A stretch of DNA of 64,000 bases from Pseudomonas putida. GTDB lineage: Bacteria > Pseudomonadota > Gammaproteobacteria > Pseudomonadales > Pseudomonadaceae. The stretch lies in contig NZ_CP011789.1 of NCBI RefSeq assembly GCF_001636055.1, positions 5,084,001 to 5,148,000 of the forward strand. Reading direction: 5' to 3'. Position numbers and translations under genes: made by a program. This document shows, piece by piece, positions 9,041 to 18,489 of the stretch (positions are counted from its first letter, which is position 1; each line of letters begins with the position of its first letter). Under the pieces are notes generated by a model that did no database searches, was not told where the DNA came from, and was given only the letters and a program-made list of their open reading frames with translations.

Positions 9041-9394
9041 ATGTCTGATCAATCGATTCCGCATCCGGACGATCCCGAAGCCCGACGAATGGCACTGTAT
9101 TCGGTGCTCGGCCAAGTGCCGGCTGGCAAGGTGATCAGTTACGGCCAATTGGCGGAACTGGCCGGCCTTGGCCGCGCTGCACGCTGGGTCGGGCGCACCC
9201 TCGGGCAACTGCCGCCTGACACACGCCTGCCGTGGCACCGGGTGCTCGGGGCCGGTGGCCGCCTGAGCCTCGCGTTGGGTACGCCGTCGGGCGATGAACA
9301 ACGCGCCAGGCTGCGCGCAGAGGGCGTGAATGTGACCAATAATCGAGTGGATATGTCGCGCCATGGCTGGCGCCCAATGGAGCACAGCGGTTAG
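9041..9394 (+). CDS. atl: alkyltransferase-like protein (ATL, MGMT family)
   Basis: 117 residues with the MGMT DNA-binding fold: an N-terminal helix, VPAGKVISYGQLAELAGL, AARWVGRTL and then PWHRV. In active O6-methylguanine transferases the last motif is PCHRV; here W65 replaces the acceptor Cys, the diagnostic feature of ATLs. ATL proteins bind O6-alkylguanine, flip it out and flag it to nucleotide excision repair without removing the alkyl group. It is divergent from the DUF481 gene and followed by ampG 43 bp later. Confidence 0.93.
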   Translation: MSDQSIPHPDDPEARRMALYSVLGQVPAGKVISYGQLAELAGLGRAARWVGRTLGQLPPDTRLPWHRVLGAGGRLSLALGTPSGDEQRARLRAEGVNVTNNRVDMSRHGWRPMEHSG

Positions 9395-9437
9395 AGTGCG
9401 CGCTTTGTTTTCGCAAACTTGAGGCAGATGTTGGCCC

Positions 9438-10985
9438 ATGCCCCGTAAAACCTGGCGCGCTGCGCTCGCTGCCTATGCCAGCCCGTCGACCTTGGTGCTG
9501 TTGTTGCTCGGTTTCGCCGCCGGCCTGCCCTACATGCTGGTGTTTTCAACGCTTTCGGTGTGGCTGCGCGAAGCCGGTGTCGCCCGCGAGACCATCGGCT
9601 ATGCCAGCCTGATCGGTCTGGCCTACGCGTTCAAATGGGTCTGGTCGCCGCTGCTCGACCAATGGCGCCTGCCGCTGCTCGGCGGCATGGGACGGCGTCG
9701 CTCGTGGCTGCTGCTGTCGCAGGTGCTGGTCGTCGTAGGGCTCATGGGCATGGGCCTGTGCGATCCGCAGAAACACCTGTCCTGGCTGATCGCCCTGGCG
9801 GTGCTGGTGGCCTTCGCCTCGGCCACCCAGGACATCGCCGTCGACGCCTACCGCCTGGAAATCGCCGATGACCAGCGCCAGGCTGCCCTCGCCGCCAGTT
9901 ACATGGCTGGCTATCGGGTCGCGGCACTACTGGCCACCGCTGGCGCGCTGTTCTTCGCCGAATGGTTCGGCTCCACCGGTTTCAGCTACCTGCACAAAGC
10001 CTGGACCGGCACCTACGTGCTGTTCGGCATCCTCATGCTGCCGGCGCTGTTCACCACACTGGTGATGCGTGAGCCCCCCGTGCCGCTGCGCACGCAGCTG
10101 TCGGCGGCGCGCTACGGGTTGATGCATCAGCTGGTGTCGGTGTTCGTGCTGATCATCCTGCTGGTGTCGGTGCCCGCCAGCTTCACCCAGATGTTCAACA
10201 CCGACTGGGCCAGCGTGGTGTTTGGCGACTCGACCATGCTCGACCTGCTGCTCGAAGACCGCGCCTTCCTGCGCCTGATCCTCTATGCACTGCTGACCTG
10301 GGCCTGCCTGTCTTCCATGGGCCGCCGCGGCCTGGCGCCGGTACTCACGCCGGTCAACGACTTCATCGTCCGCTACCGCTGGCAGGCCTTGCTGTTACTG
10401 GGACTGATCGCCACGTACCGGATGTCGGACACCGTGATGGGCGTCATGGCCAACGTGTTCTACATCGACATGGGCTTCACCAAGGACCAGATCGCCAGCG
10501 TCAGCAAGATCTTCGGCCTGATCATGACCCTGGTCGGTGCCGGTGTCGGCGGGCTGCTGATCGTGCGCTTCGGCATCCTGCCGATCCTGTTCATCGGCGG
10601 CGTGGCGTCGGCAGGTACCAACATCCTGTTCGTGATGCTGGCCGACATGGGGCCGAACCTGGAAATGCTGGTGGTGACCATCTCGCTGGACAACTTCAGC
10701 TCCGGCATGGCGACCTCGGCGTTCGTTGCCTACCTGTCTAGCCTGACCAACCTGAAGTTCTCGGCCACCCAGTACGCACTGCTGAGCTCGATCATGCTCT
10801 TGCTGCCGCGGCTGATCGGCGGCTATTCGGGGGTGATGGTGGAGAAGTTCGGGTATCACAACTTCTTCATGATCACCGCCCTGCTGGGCGTGCCCACGCT
10901 GATCCTGATCGCGCTGCACTGGCGCCAGGAAGTAGGACGCGGCAAGCAGGCGCAGGCGGAAAACTCGGTGACCGAGCAGCCCTGA
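9438..10985 (+). CDS. ampG: AmpG muropeptide permease (MFS)
   Basis: 515 residues with about 14 hydrophobic segments across the length. The AmpG-type start (STLVLLLLGFAAGLPYML), the loop WSPLLDQWRLPLLGGMGRRRSW and SATQDIAVDAYRLEI in TM4 are typical of the family. It imports GlcNAc-anhydroMurNAc peptides from the periplasm for peptidoglycan recycling, and so supplies the signal for AmpR/beta-lactamase induction where that exists. The flanking genes match the P. aeruginosa ampG locus as I recall it, except for the inserted MFS gene downstream. A perfect hairpin follows at 10995-11028. Confidence 0.93.
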   Translation: MPRKTWRAALAAYASPSTLVLLLLGFAAGLPYMLVFSTLSVWLREAGVARETIGYASLIGLAYAFKWVWSPLLDQWRLPLLGGMGRRRSWLLLSQVLVVVGLMGMGLCDPQKHLSWLIALAVLVAFASATQDIAVDAYRLEIADDQRQAALAASYMAGYRVAALLATAGALFFAEWFGSTGFSYLHKAWTGTYVLFGILMLPALFTTLVMREPPVPLRTQLSAARYGLMHQLVSVFVLIILLVSVPASFTQMFNTDWASVVFGDSTMLDLLLEDRAFLRLILYALLTWACLSSMGRRGLAPVLTPVNDFIVRYRWQALLLLGLIATYRMSDTVMGVMANVFYIDMGFTKDQIASVSKIFGLIMTLVGAGVGGLLIVRFGILPILFIGGVASAGTNILFVMLADMGPNLEMLVVTISLDNFSSGMATSAFVAYLSSLTNLKFSATQYALLSSIMLLLPRLIGGYSGVMVEKFGYHNFFMITALLGVPTLILIALHWRQEVGRGKQAQAENSVTEQP

Positions 10986-10994
10986 CAATCGCCT

Positions 10995-11028
10995 CGTCCT
11001 TTTCGCGGGTTCGCCCGCGAAAAGGACG
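10995..11028. repeat. REP-like perfect hairpin between convergent ampG and MFS gene
   Basis: Two 15-base arms (CGTCCTTTTCGCGGG and its complement) around the loop TTCG. The core CGCGGGTTCGCCCGCG resembles the repetitive extragenic palindromes common between convergent genes of the P. putida group. It can stop or protect both converging transcripts. Confidence 0.75.
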
Positions 11029-11043
11029 ACGCCGTTTTCAAGC

Positions 11044-12288
11044 CTACTGAACGACAGCCCCTTCCCCAGGCCGACCGCCCACCACGAACCACAACGGCCA
11101 CAGCGCCAGCGCCCCGGCAATCCCTGCACCCAAGGCAAAGTGCAACAAGCTCGCCCCTGCACCCAGCATCGCCAACACCGCGCCCCCCAGCCCCAGCAAG
11201 GCGATGGTGATCATCCCCAGCATCGCCGACACCAGCCCCTTGCTCTGCTCGCTGGAGAACAGCGTCATGCGGTACAGCACCGCGTTGGCCACACCCAACC
11301 CCAGTGCATAGAGCGACATGCCAGCGACCACACTGGTCACCGTCGGCCACAACCAGGTCGCCAGCACCATCAGGCACAACCCGGCCAGGTACGGCCACAG
11401 GGCACCGCGCACCAGCGCAGGCAGCGGATAACGATCCGCAATACGATTGATGATGAGGTTGCCGAGGATCAGTCCACCAAACACCGGTAACTGCCACAGC
11501 GCGTATTCCAGGGTGCTCAGCCCCTCGTCATGAATCAGCAGGACCGGCGACAGGCCGATCCAGCCGATCAGCGGCAAGCCCACCAAACCCAATGCCGCGC
11601 TGCCAGCCACAAAACGACGGTTGCCCAGCAACTGCGCGTAACCGGCCAGCAAGGGCAACAGGTGGATGGGTGTGAAGGCCAGGCGCGAGCCATCACGGCG
11701 CTCGACCCCGAGCGTTTCAGGCATCAGGCGATACAGCAGCCCCCAGCACAGCACCGCGCCCACCGCGAAGGCGACGAACAGCCAGCGCCAGTCGAGCCAC
11801 TGCAGCATCAACGTCCCCACCAGCGGCCCGAGCAACGGCGAGAGCAGCGCAATGTTGGCCAGCAGCGCCATCATCCGCACCGCGTCAGCCTCGCTGAACG
11901 CCTCGTTGAGCGCCGGATAGCTCACCGTCACCACGAAGCCCAGGCCAATGCCCTGCAGCAGGCGCAGCAGATTGAACAGACCGATATCGTGCACCCAGAA
12001 GGTCGCAAGGCATGCCGCACCAAAGAAGGCGCAGCCGGTCAGCAGCAGTGGACGGCGGCCATAGCGGTCGGCCAGCGGGCCGATCAGCCACTGCAGCACT
12101 ACGCCGCCAAGCAGGTAGAGGTTCAGGGCGTGGGGAATGAATTCAGGGCTGGCCTTGAGATCGTCGACCACCACCGGCATGGCAGGCATGACGGCATCGC
12201 TGGCCAGGTAGGTCAGCAGTTCGAACAGGGCAAGGGTCAGGCCGAACAACAGGGCCCGCAGAGGAGTGATATACAACAATGGTTTCAT
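11044..12288 (-). CDS. MdfA-like multidrug MFS exporter
   Basis: 414 residues with 12 predicted membrane segments. It resembles E. coli MdfA throughout: TM1 carries E23 in LFELLTY and D31 in LASDAVMP, eight residues apart exactly as E26 and D34 of MdfA, the residues that bind cationic drugs and protons. Other shared blocks are GPLADRYGRRP (motif A), LLRLLQGIGLGF (the membrane Arg of motif B), LLSPLLGPLVG (motif C) and SSEQSKGLVSAMLGM. It should export lipophilic cationic or zwitterionic drugs across the inner membrane by drug/proton exchange. It sits between ampG and mscS, which I recall as adjacent in P. aeruginosa, so it may be an accessory insertion. Confidence 0.87.
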   Translation of the reverse strand: MKPLLYITPLRALLFGLTLALFELLTYLASDAVMPAMPVVVDDLKASPEFIPHALNLYLLGGVVLQWLIGPLADRYGRRPLLLTGCAFFGAACLATFWVHDIGLFNLLRLLQGIGLGFVVTVSYPALNEAFSEADAVRMMALLANIALLSPLLGPLVGTLMLQWLDWRWLFVAFAVGAVLCWGLLYRLMPETLGVERRDGSRLAFTPIHLLPLLAGYAQLLGNRRFVAGSAALGLVGLPLIGWIGLSPVLLIHDEGLSTLEYALWQLPVFGGLILGNLIINRIADRYPLPALVRGALWPYLAGLCLMVLATWLWPTVTSVVAGMSLYALGLGVANAVLYRMTLFSSEQSKGLVSAMLGMITIALLGLGGAVLAMLGAGASLLHFALGAGIAGALALWPLWFVVGGRPGEGAVVQ

Positions 12289-12369
12289 GATGGCGTTTCG
12301 GGTGCAGACAGAAGGGGTCAGGCTATATGCCAGAAATCACCGGCTTTGGCTGTGAACAAGTGTAAGGCG

Positions 12370-12400
12370 CAAAAAACAAGGGCCCCTGCAGGGGCCCCGT
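12370..12400 (-). terminator. mscS terminator
   Basis: On the minus strand a palindromic stem GGGGCCCCTGCAGGGGCCC is followed by TTGTTTTTTG, 14 bp after the mscS stop. Confidence 0.85.
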
Positions 12401-12413
12401 TGTACAGCGTGGG

Positions 12414-13256
12414 TTACTGCGCGGCAGTCTCCTGCACCACGCGAATCACCCGCTGCGGGAAGGGAATGTCGATCCCCTCGGCCTTCAGGCGATCGCGCGC
12501 CTGCTCGTTGAGCATGAACATCACGTCCCAGTAGTCGGCAGTCTTGGTCCACAGGCGCAGCGACACGGTGATCGAACTGTCACCAAGCGTGGCAACCACC
12601 GCCTGAGGCGCTGGGTCGGGCAGCACCCGAGGGTCCTGCGCCAGCTCCAGCAGCACGTTGCGCGCCTTCTGCAGGTCGGCCTCGTAGTCCACACCCACGT
12701 CGAACACGACCTTGCGCGTCGGCTGGCGGTTGGTGTTGACGATGATGCCGTTGGACAAGGTGCCGTTAGGCAGAATGACCGTCTTGTTATCACCGCTACG
12801 CAGCACGGTGTGGAAGATCTGGATGCTGTCGACGGTCCCGCTCACACCCTGGGCCTCGATCCAGTCGCCGATGCGGAACGGGCGGAACAGCAGGATCAGC
12901 ACGCCACCGGCAAAGTTTGCCAGGCTGCCCTGCAAGGCCAGGCCGATGGCCAGCACGGCACCACCCATGGCAGCGACGAACGAGGTGGTTTCGATGCCGA
13001 TCATCGACGCCACGCTGATCGCCAGCATCACCTTGAGCACGATGTTGGACAGCGTGCGGATGAAACCCTGCAACGCCGGGTCAGCTACCCGCAGGCCGAC
13101 GAGCCTGGCCAATCGATCACTGATCTTGTTGGTGATCCACCAGCCGATCGCCAGGGTCAGCAGCGCCAGCAACAAACGACTGCCGTACGCCATGATCAAG
13201 GGAATCCAAGTCTCGGACTGGCGTACCAGTTGATCGACTTCAGCGTTCAAATCCAT
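12414..13256 (-). CDS. mscS: small-conductance mechanosensitive channel MscS
   Basis: 280 residues from the ATG at 13254-13256 (MDLNAEVDQ). AGGAG lies six bases before this ATG and directly abuts the other in-frame ATG at 13262, which decides the start. It is close in length and order to E. coli MscS (286): three N-terminal membrane helices, the pore helix TM3 with AMGGAVLAIGLALQGSLANFAGG, then VLILLFRPFRIGDWIEA, the beta domain (VSGTVDSIQIFHTVLRSGD, VILPNGTLSN) and the C-terminal alpha/beta domain ending GIDIPFPQRVIRV. As a heptamer in the inner membrane it opens under tension to release osmolytes on osmotic downshock. Confidence 0.95.
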   Translation of the reverse strand: MDLNAEVDQLVRQSETWIPLIMAYGSRLLLALLTLAIGWWITNKISDRLARLVGLRVADPALQGFIRTLSNIVLKVMLAISVASMIGIETTSFVAAMGGAVLAIGLALQGSLANFAGGVLILLFRPFRIGDWIEAQGVSGTVDSIQIFHTVLRSGDNKTVILPNGTLSNGIIVNTNRQPTRKVVFDVGVDYEADLQKARNVLLELAQDPRVLPDPAPQAVVATLGDSSITVSLRLWTKTADYWDVMFMLNEQARDRLKAEGIDIPFPQRVIRVVQETAAQ

Positions 13257-13369
13257 GTTCATCTCCTGATGTCGAACGACACGTGCACAGTAAAGCAGAC
13301 CGCCGGACATTCAGCGGTCGCAGGAAGCGATGGACATTGGTGTGCCATCAAGGTTCCTGCCCCGCAGAA

Positions 13370-13855
13370 TCAGTCGCGGAAGTTGTTGAACTGCAGCGGC
13401 ATGTCGAATTCCTTGGCGCGCAGGGCAGCGATGGCTTCCTGCAGGTCGTCGCGCTTCTTGCCGGTGACCCGTACCTGCTCGCCCTGGATGGCGGCCTGGA
13501 CCTTGAGCTTGGCATCCTTGATGTGGGCGACGATCTTCTTCGCCAGCTCCTTGTCGATGCCCTCGCGGAACTTGGCTTCCTGTTTCATTTCCTTGCCGGA
13601 AGCATAGGGATCCTTGGTTTCCAGGCACTTGACGTCGATCTTGCGCTTGACCAGCGCCAGGCGCAGGATTTCGATCATCGCCTCGAGCTGGAATTCGGCT
13701 TCGGCAGTGAGCATCACGGTCTGCTCCTTGTCCTTGAACTCGAAGCTGCCCTTGCCCTTGAGGTCGTAGCGGCGATCGAGCTCCTTGATGGCGTTTTCGA
13801 CCGCGTTCTGCACTTCGTGCTTGTCCAGTTCCGATACCACGTCGAACGAAGGCAT
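13370..13855 (-). CDS. yajQ: YajQ-family cyclic-di-GMP-binding protein
   Basis: 161 residues, the family length. It begins [19 protein letters not shown] and contains the conserved [21 protein letters not shown] and [16 protein letters not shown]; it ends [14 protein letters not shown] ([10 protein letters not shown]). YajQ has two ferredoxin-like RNA-binding-type folds; relatives in Xanthomonas and P. aeruginosa bind cyclic di-GMP and affect transcription and virulence, and the protein is also a phage phi6 host factor in P. syringae. The start follows TGGAGAACAACC. It is divergent from the panE-like gene. Confidence 0.95.
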   Translation of the reverse strand: MPSFDVVSELDKHEVQNAVENAIKELDRRYDLKGKGSFEFKDKEQTVMLTAEAEFQLEAMIEILRLALVKRKIDVKCLETKDPYASGKEMKQEAKFREGIDKELAKKIVAHIKDAKLKVQAAIQGEQVRVTGKKRDDLQEAIAALRAKEFDMPLQFNNFRD

Positions 13856-13910
13856 GGTTGTTCTCCATAAAATAAAAGCGCGCTCGGCTTGAAGATGGAG
13901 CGCGTCGGGT

Positions 13911-14874
<964 letters not shown>

Positions 14875-14910
14875 CGCTGCCCACCCACCGACACGGACAT
14901 CACCTCGCCC

Positions 14911-16941
14911 ATGACCCTGCGCCAACGCCTGGAAAACCTCCCGGTCGGGCAAAAACTGCTGGCCGCCCTGCTGGTGCTGCTGGTCACCATCCTGCTGGTG
15001 GCCAACCTGGCCTTCATCAGCGCCGCCTACTGGATCACCCAGGAAAGCATGGCTCCCCAGGCGCTACAGACCATCGGCCGGTTGGTCGCCAACCCACAGC
15101 TTTCCGCGCGCGCCAGCGACAGCCCAGAAGCCGCCAGCGCCTTGCTCAAGGAGCTCGACAGCTATTCACCCCTGCGCGCCGCCGCCGTGTATGCCAGCGA
15201 CGGGCGCCTGCTGGCCCAACTGCAACATGGCCAGCCACTGAGCATGCCCAAGCGCTACCGCAACATCGACGGCTGGCGCCTCACCGAGTTTCGCAGCACT
15301 CAGCTGATCGCCCTGCCCCGTCCAGGCAGCCCACCCGCGCACCTGCTGCTGGTGGCCAGCAGCGAATTGCCGGTTGCGTTCTATACCGGCACCCTGTCTG
15401 CCAGCCTGGCGATTCTGGTGTTCAGCATTCTGCTGTGGCTGATCATCGCCCGGCAGATCAAGCGCCTCATCACCCAGCCGATCAACAGCCTCGAGGAGCT
15501 CTCGCGCCAGGTGACCCGCGAGGAGAGCTACGCCCTGCGTGCGCAACGCGGCAACGACGACGAAATCGGCAGCCTTGCCGAAGCGTTCAACACCATGCTG
15601 TCGCGTATCGAAGCGCGCGAAGACCAGCTCAAGCGTGCCCGCGACGAATTCCAGTCGGCTTTCGACCAGGCCCAGGGCCTGGCCGAGGAAACCCGCCACA
15701 CCAACCGCAAGCTGGAACTGGAAGTTCAGGTGCGCAGCAAGATCGAGAAAAAGCTGACAGGCTTCCAGAACTACCTGAACAGCATCATCGACTCCATGCC
15801 TTCGGCACTGATCGCCCTCGACGAGCAGCTCTACGTCACGCAATGGAACCAGGAAGCCACCGCGCTTTCCGGAACGCCGTTGGACGAGGCGCTGAACCAG
15901 CCGATCTTCATCGCTTTCGAGCCACTCAAACCATTCCTGCCACAGCTCAAGGAGACGGTGGAAAAACACCGGGTAGCGAAGGTCGAGCGGGTCACCTGGC
16001 CCAAGGACGACGAGCCACGCCACTACGCGCTCACGTTCTATCCGCTGACCGGCGGCGGCGGGCGTGGGGTGGTGATCCGCATCGACGACATCACCCAGCG
16101 CCTGTCGCTGGAAGAAATGATGGTGCAATCGGAAAAGATGCTCTCGGTCGGCGGCCTGGCCGCAGGCATGGCCCACGAGATCAACAACCCGCTGGGCGCG
16201 ATCCTGCACAACGTGCAGAACATTCGTCGACGCCTGTCGCCGGAACTGCCGCGCAATCAGGAGCAGGCCGACGAGCTGGGCATCGACCTGGCCAGCATCA
16301 ACCGCTACCTGGAGGGCCGCGAAGTGCCGCAATTGCTCGACGGCATCCAGCAGGCCGGCGCGCGGGCCGCGAAGATCGTCACCCACATGCTCAGCTTCAG
16401 CCGCCGCAGCAACCGCCAACTGGCGCCTTGCAACCTGCCCGCCTTGATCGACCAGGCGGTGGAGATCGCCGGCAACGACTTCGACCTGACGGAGGGCTTC
16501 GACTTCAAGGGCCAGGCCATCGTCCGTCAGTTCGACCCCGAGCTCGGCCCCGTGCCCTGCACCGCCAACGAACTGGAACAAGTGCTGCTCAACCTGCTGA
16601 AGAACGCCGCCCAGGCCATCCATCAGCGCCCGGCGCCCAGCGAACCGGGGCGCATCACCCTGCGCACCCGCCTCAACCCGCCATGGGCCGAAATCCAGGT
16701 GGAAGATAACGGCATCGGCATGCCCGAGTCGGTGCGCAAGCGCACCTTCGAGCCGTTCTTCACCACCAAGGAGATCGGCCAGGGCACCGGTCTGGGCCTT
16801 TCGGTCTCGTACTTCATCATCACCAACAACCACAAAGGGCAGATGGAGGTGCACTCCACCCCAGGCCAAGGCACCTGCTTCACCCTGCGCCTGCCCTTGA
16901 GCCAGCTGGGGGCCATGCCCCCGGCCAAGACGGAGGCATGA
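14911..16941 (+). CDS. membrane sensor histidine kinase with HAMP and PAS domains, no partner regulator nearby
   Basis: 676 residues. TM1 lies at about 17-40 (LLAALLVLLVTILLVANLAF), an extracytoplasmic domain at about 41-160, TM2 at about 162-186, HAMP at about 187-240 (TQPINSLEELSRQV), a coiled stretch, a PAS domain at about 285-400 (LNSIIDSMPSALIALDEQ) and HisKA with H422 in MAHEINNPLGAI. The HATPase has LLNLLKNAAQAIH, VEDNGIGMPE and GTGLGLSV. The signal is unknown. No response regulator gene is near; the downstream corrinoid adenosyltransferase starts 1 bp after its stop, suggesting translational coupling. The general function is certain, the pathway is not. Confidence 0.92.
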   Translation: MTLRQRLENLPVGQKLLAALLVLLVTILLVANLAFISAAYWITQESMAPQALQTIGRLVANPQLSARASDSPEAASALLKELDSYSPLRAAAVYASDGRLLAQLQHGQPLSMPKRYRNIDGWRLTEFRSTQLIALPRPGSPPAHLLLVASSELPVAFYTGTLSASLAILVFSILLWLIIARQIKRLITQPINSLEELSRQVTREESYALRAQRGNDDEIGSLAEAFNTMLSRIEAREDQLKRARDEFQSAFDQAQGLAEETRHTNRKLELEVQVRSKIEKKLTGFQNYLNSIIDSMPSALIALDEQLYVTQWNQEATALSGTPLDEALNQPIFIAFEPLKPFLPQLKETVEKHRVAKVERVTWPKDDEPRHYALTFYPLTGGGGRGVVIRIDDITQRLSLEEMMVQSEKMLSVGGLAAGMAHEINNPLGAILHNVQNIRRRLSPELPRNQEQADELGIDLASINRYLEGREVPQLLDGIQQAGARAAKIVTHMLSFSRRSNRQLAPCNLPALIDQAVEIAGNDFDLTEGFDFKGQAIVRQFDPELGPVPCTANELEQVLLNLLKNAAQAIHQRPAPSEPGRITLRTRLNPPWAEIQVEDNGIGMPESVRKRTFEPFFTTKEIGQGTGLGLSVSYFIITNNHKGQMEVHSTPGQGTCFTLRLPLSQLGAMPPAKTEA

Positions 16942-16942
16942 C

Positions 16943-17509
16943 ATGGGCTATCGCCTGTCGAAGATCTACACCCGCACCGGCGACAAGGGCGAGACCGGAC
17001 TTGGCGACGGTCGCCGCGTCCCCAAGGACCATCCGCGCATCGAGGCCATCGGCGAGGTGGACATGCTCAACAGCCAGCTGGGCGTGCTGCTCGCCGGGCT
17101 GGCCGAGCAAGGCCTGGATGAGCTGAGCGAGGTGTTGGCGCCTTGTCAGCATCGGCTGTTCGACCTCGGCGGCGAACTGGCGATGCCCAGTTACCAGGCG
17201 CTGGACCAGGCCGAAGTGCAGCGCCTGGAAGCGGTCATCGATAGGTGGAACGAGGAGCTGGGGCCATTGAAGAACTTCATTCTGCCCAGCGGCTCGGCGC
17301 TGGTGGCCCAGGCCCATGTGTGTCGCGCCCAGGCGCGGGGGGCGGAGCGGCGCTGCCAGCAGTTGAATGCCGTCGAGCCGCTTGAGGGGGTGGGGTTGGC
17401 CTATATCAACCGGTTGTCGGACCTGCTGTTTGTCGCAGCGCGGATCATCGGCCGACGCCAGGGAGTGGCCGAGGTGCTGTGGCAGCCTGCCGAGAAGCCG
17501 CAAGGCTGA
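16943..17509 (+). CDS. PduO-type ATP:cob(I)alamin adenosyltransferase
   Basis: 188 residues. It opens with the PduO/CobO2 signature YTRTGDKGETGLGDGRRV (ATP-binding loop), continues with RIEAIGEVDMLNSQLG and NFILPSGSALVAQAHVCRAQARGAER, which contains the conserved Arg and AR-x-x-ER segment, and ends with YINRLSDLLFVAARI. The enzyme transfers the adenosyl group of ATP to cob(I)alamin to make coenzyme B12, and can be used for salvage as well as synthesis. It begins 1 bp after the sensor kinase stop codon and is therefore probably co-expressed with it. No other cobalamin genes are in the window. Confidence 0.93.
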   Translation: MGYRLSKIYTRTGDKGETGLGDGRRVPKDHPRIEAIGEVDMLNSQLGVLLAGLAEQGLDELSEVLAPCQHRLFDLGGELAMPSYQALDQAEVQRLEAVIDRWNEELGPLKNFILPSGSALVAQAHVCRAQARGAERRCQQLNAVEPLEGVGLAYINRLSDLLFVAARIIGRRQGVAEVLWQPAEKPQG

Positions 17510-17516
17510 GACCATC

Positions 17517-17535
17517 GGGGCCGCAAAGCGGCCCC
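17517..17535. terminator. hairpin between convergent ATR and mutT genes
   Basis: GGGGCCGC and GCGGCCCC around AAA, placed between the two converging stop codons. There is no T-run, so it is a weak or Rho-assisted terminator at best. Confidence 0.5.
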
Positions 17536-17544
17536 GGCTGCGAC

Positions 17545-18489
17545 TCAGGCTTGAGGCCAGAACGCCCGAATCCCGGCAACACCTTGAGCACCCGCCTCAC
17601 GGGCCCGCTCACGCTCACCCGGCCCGACCCCGCCCAGCAGGAACACTGGCTGGTTGAAGCCTGCAATCAAGCGCTGCGCCTCCTCCCAACCAATCGGCGT
17701 GGCCTCGGGGTGGGTCTGGGTAGGCTGTACTGGCGACAGAGTGACAAAGTCCACTCCCATCTGCCGTGCCAGCTCGAGCTCCTCGGCGCTATGGCAGGAA
17801 GCCGCCAGCCAGCGATTCTGCGGGAACGGTCGCCCCTTGGCAGCGTACTTGCGCAATTGCGCCGCCGTCAGGTGCCAACCTGCAGACGGGAAGTCCCCCA
17901 GCCACTCCAGTGGTCCCTTGAGCATCAGCAGAGCCTTGCCTGCACAGAGCCCGACCGCATCCACCGCCACATCGCGGTACTTGGGGTCGTACATGTCTGG
18001 CGCGCGCAACTGGATCAACCTGATGCCGGAGGCCACTGCCTTCTGGATACCGCGCAGCAACGCCGGGGTATCGAGCCCATCCGGGGTGATCAGGTACTGA
18101 TCCGGCAGGCGCGTGGCCGCCACGATCGGTTTATTGGCCTCGGGAAATGCATGCTGGTCCAGGTCTCGCGGAGCAACCCACGCCAATGGCTGGCCCTCGG
18201 CGCCATGGGGCTCGCCGGTGAAAGCCGACACCTCGCGCACGTCCAGCAGCACCTGCTTGTCCGGGTAGTCATGGCTGACCTTGATCAGCGGCCGAGAGGC
18301 GCTGACGACGATACCCAGCTCCTCGTGCAGCTCACGGGCCAGTGCGGCCTCGACGCCCTCGCCCTCTTCCACCTTGCCGCCGGGAAATTCCCACAGGCCG
18401 CCCTGGTGCTGAGTATCGGCGCGGCGCGCGATGAGGATGCGCCCGTCGACGCCGCGAATGACGGCTGCAACTACATGGATCCGTTTCAC
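17545..18489 (-). CDS. mutT: Nudix hydrolase MutT fused to a thiamine-phosphate-synthase-like domain
   Basis: 314 residues, beginning with GTG at 18487-18489, which overlaps the glutathione transferase stop (GTGA). Residues about 1-130 are a MutT domain with the Nudix box GGKVEEGEGVEAALARELHEEL (residues near 38-59). Residues about 140-314 are a TIM-barrel of the ThiE/TenI type: QYLITPDGLD, GIRLIQLRAPDMY, LLMLKGP, GWHLTAAQLR, DFVTLSPVQPT and VFLLGGVGPGE. MutT removes 8-oxo-dGTP from the nucleotide pool. The ThiE-like half keeps the phosphate-binding GG but its substrate is unknown; the same fusion occurs widely in gamma-proteobacteria. Confidence 0.93.
   Translation of the reverse strand: MKRIHVVAAVIRGVDGRILIARRADTQHQGGLWEFPGGKVEEGEGVEAALARELHEELGIVVSASRPLIKVSHDYPDKQVLLDVREVSAFTGEPHGAEGQPLAWVAPRDLDQHAFPEANKPIVAATRLPDQYLITPDGLDTPALLRGIQKAVASGIRLIQLRAPDMYDPKYRDVAVDAVGLCAGKALLMLKGPLEWLGDFPSAGWHLTAAQLRKYAAKGRPFPQNRWLAASCHSAEELELARQMGVDFVTLSPVQPTQTHPEATPIGWEEAQRLIAGFNQPVFLLGGVGPGERERAREAGAQGVAGIRAFWPQA

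Noticed and set aside
8888..9439. long N-terminal extension of the DUF481 protein over the atl gene
   Set aside because: The signal peptide at 8825-8887 fixes the start, and the extension has no similarity to an outer-membrane protein.
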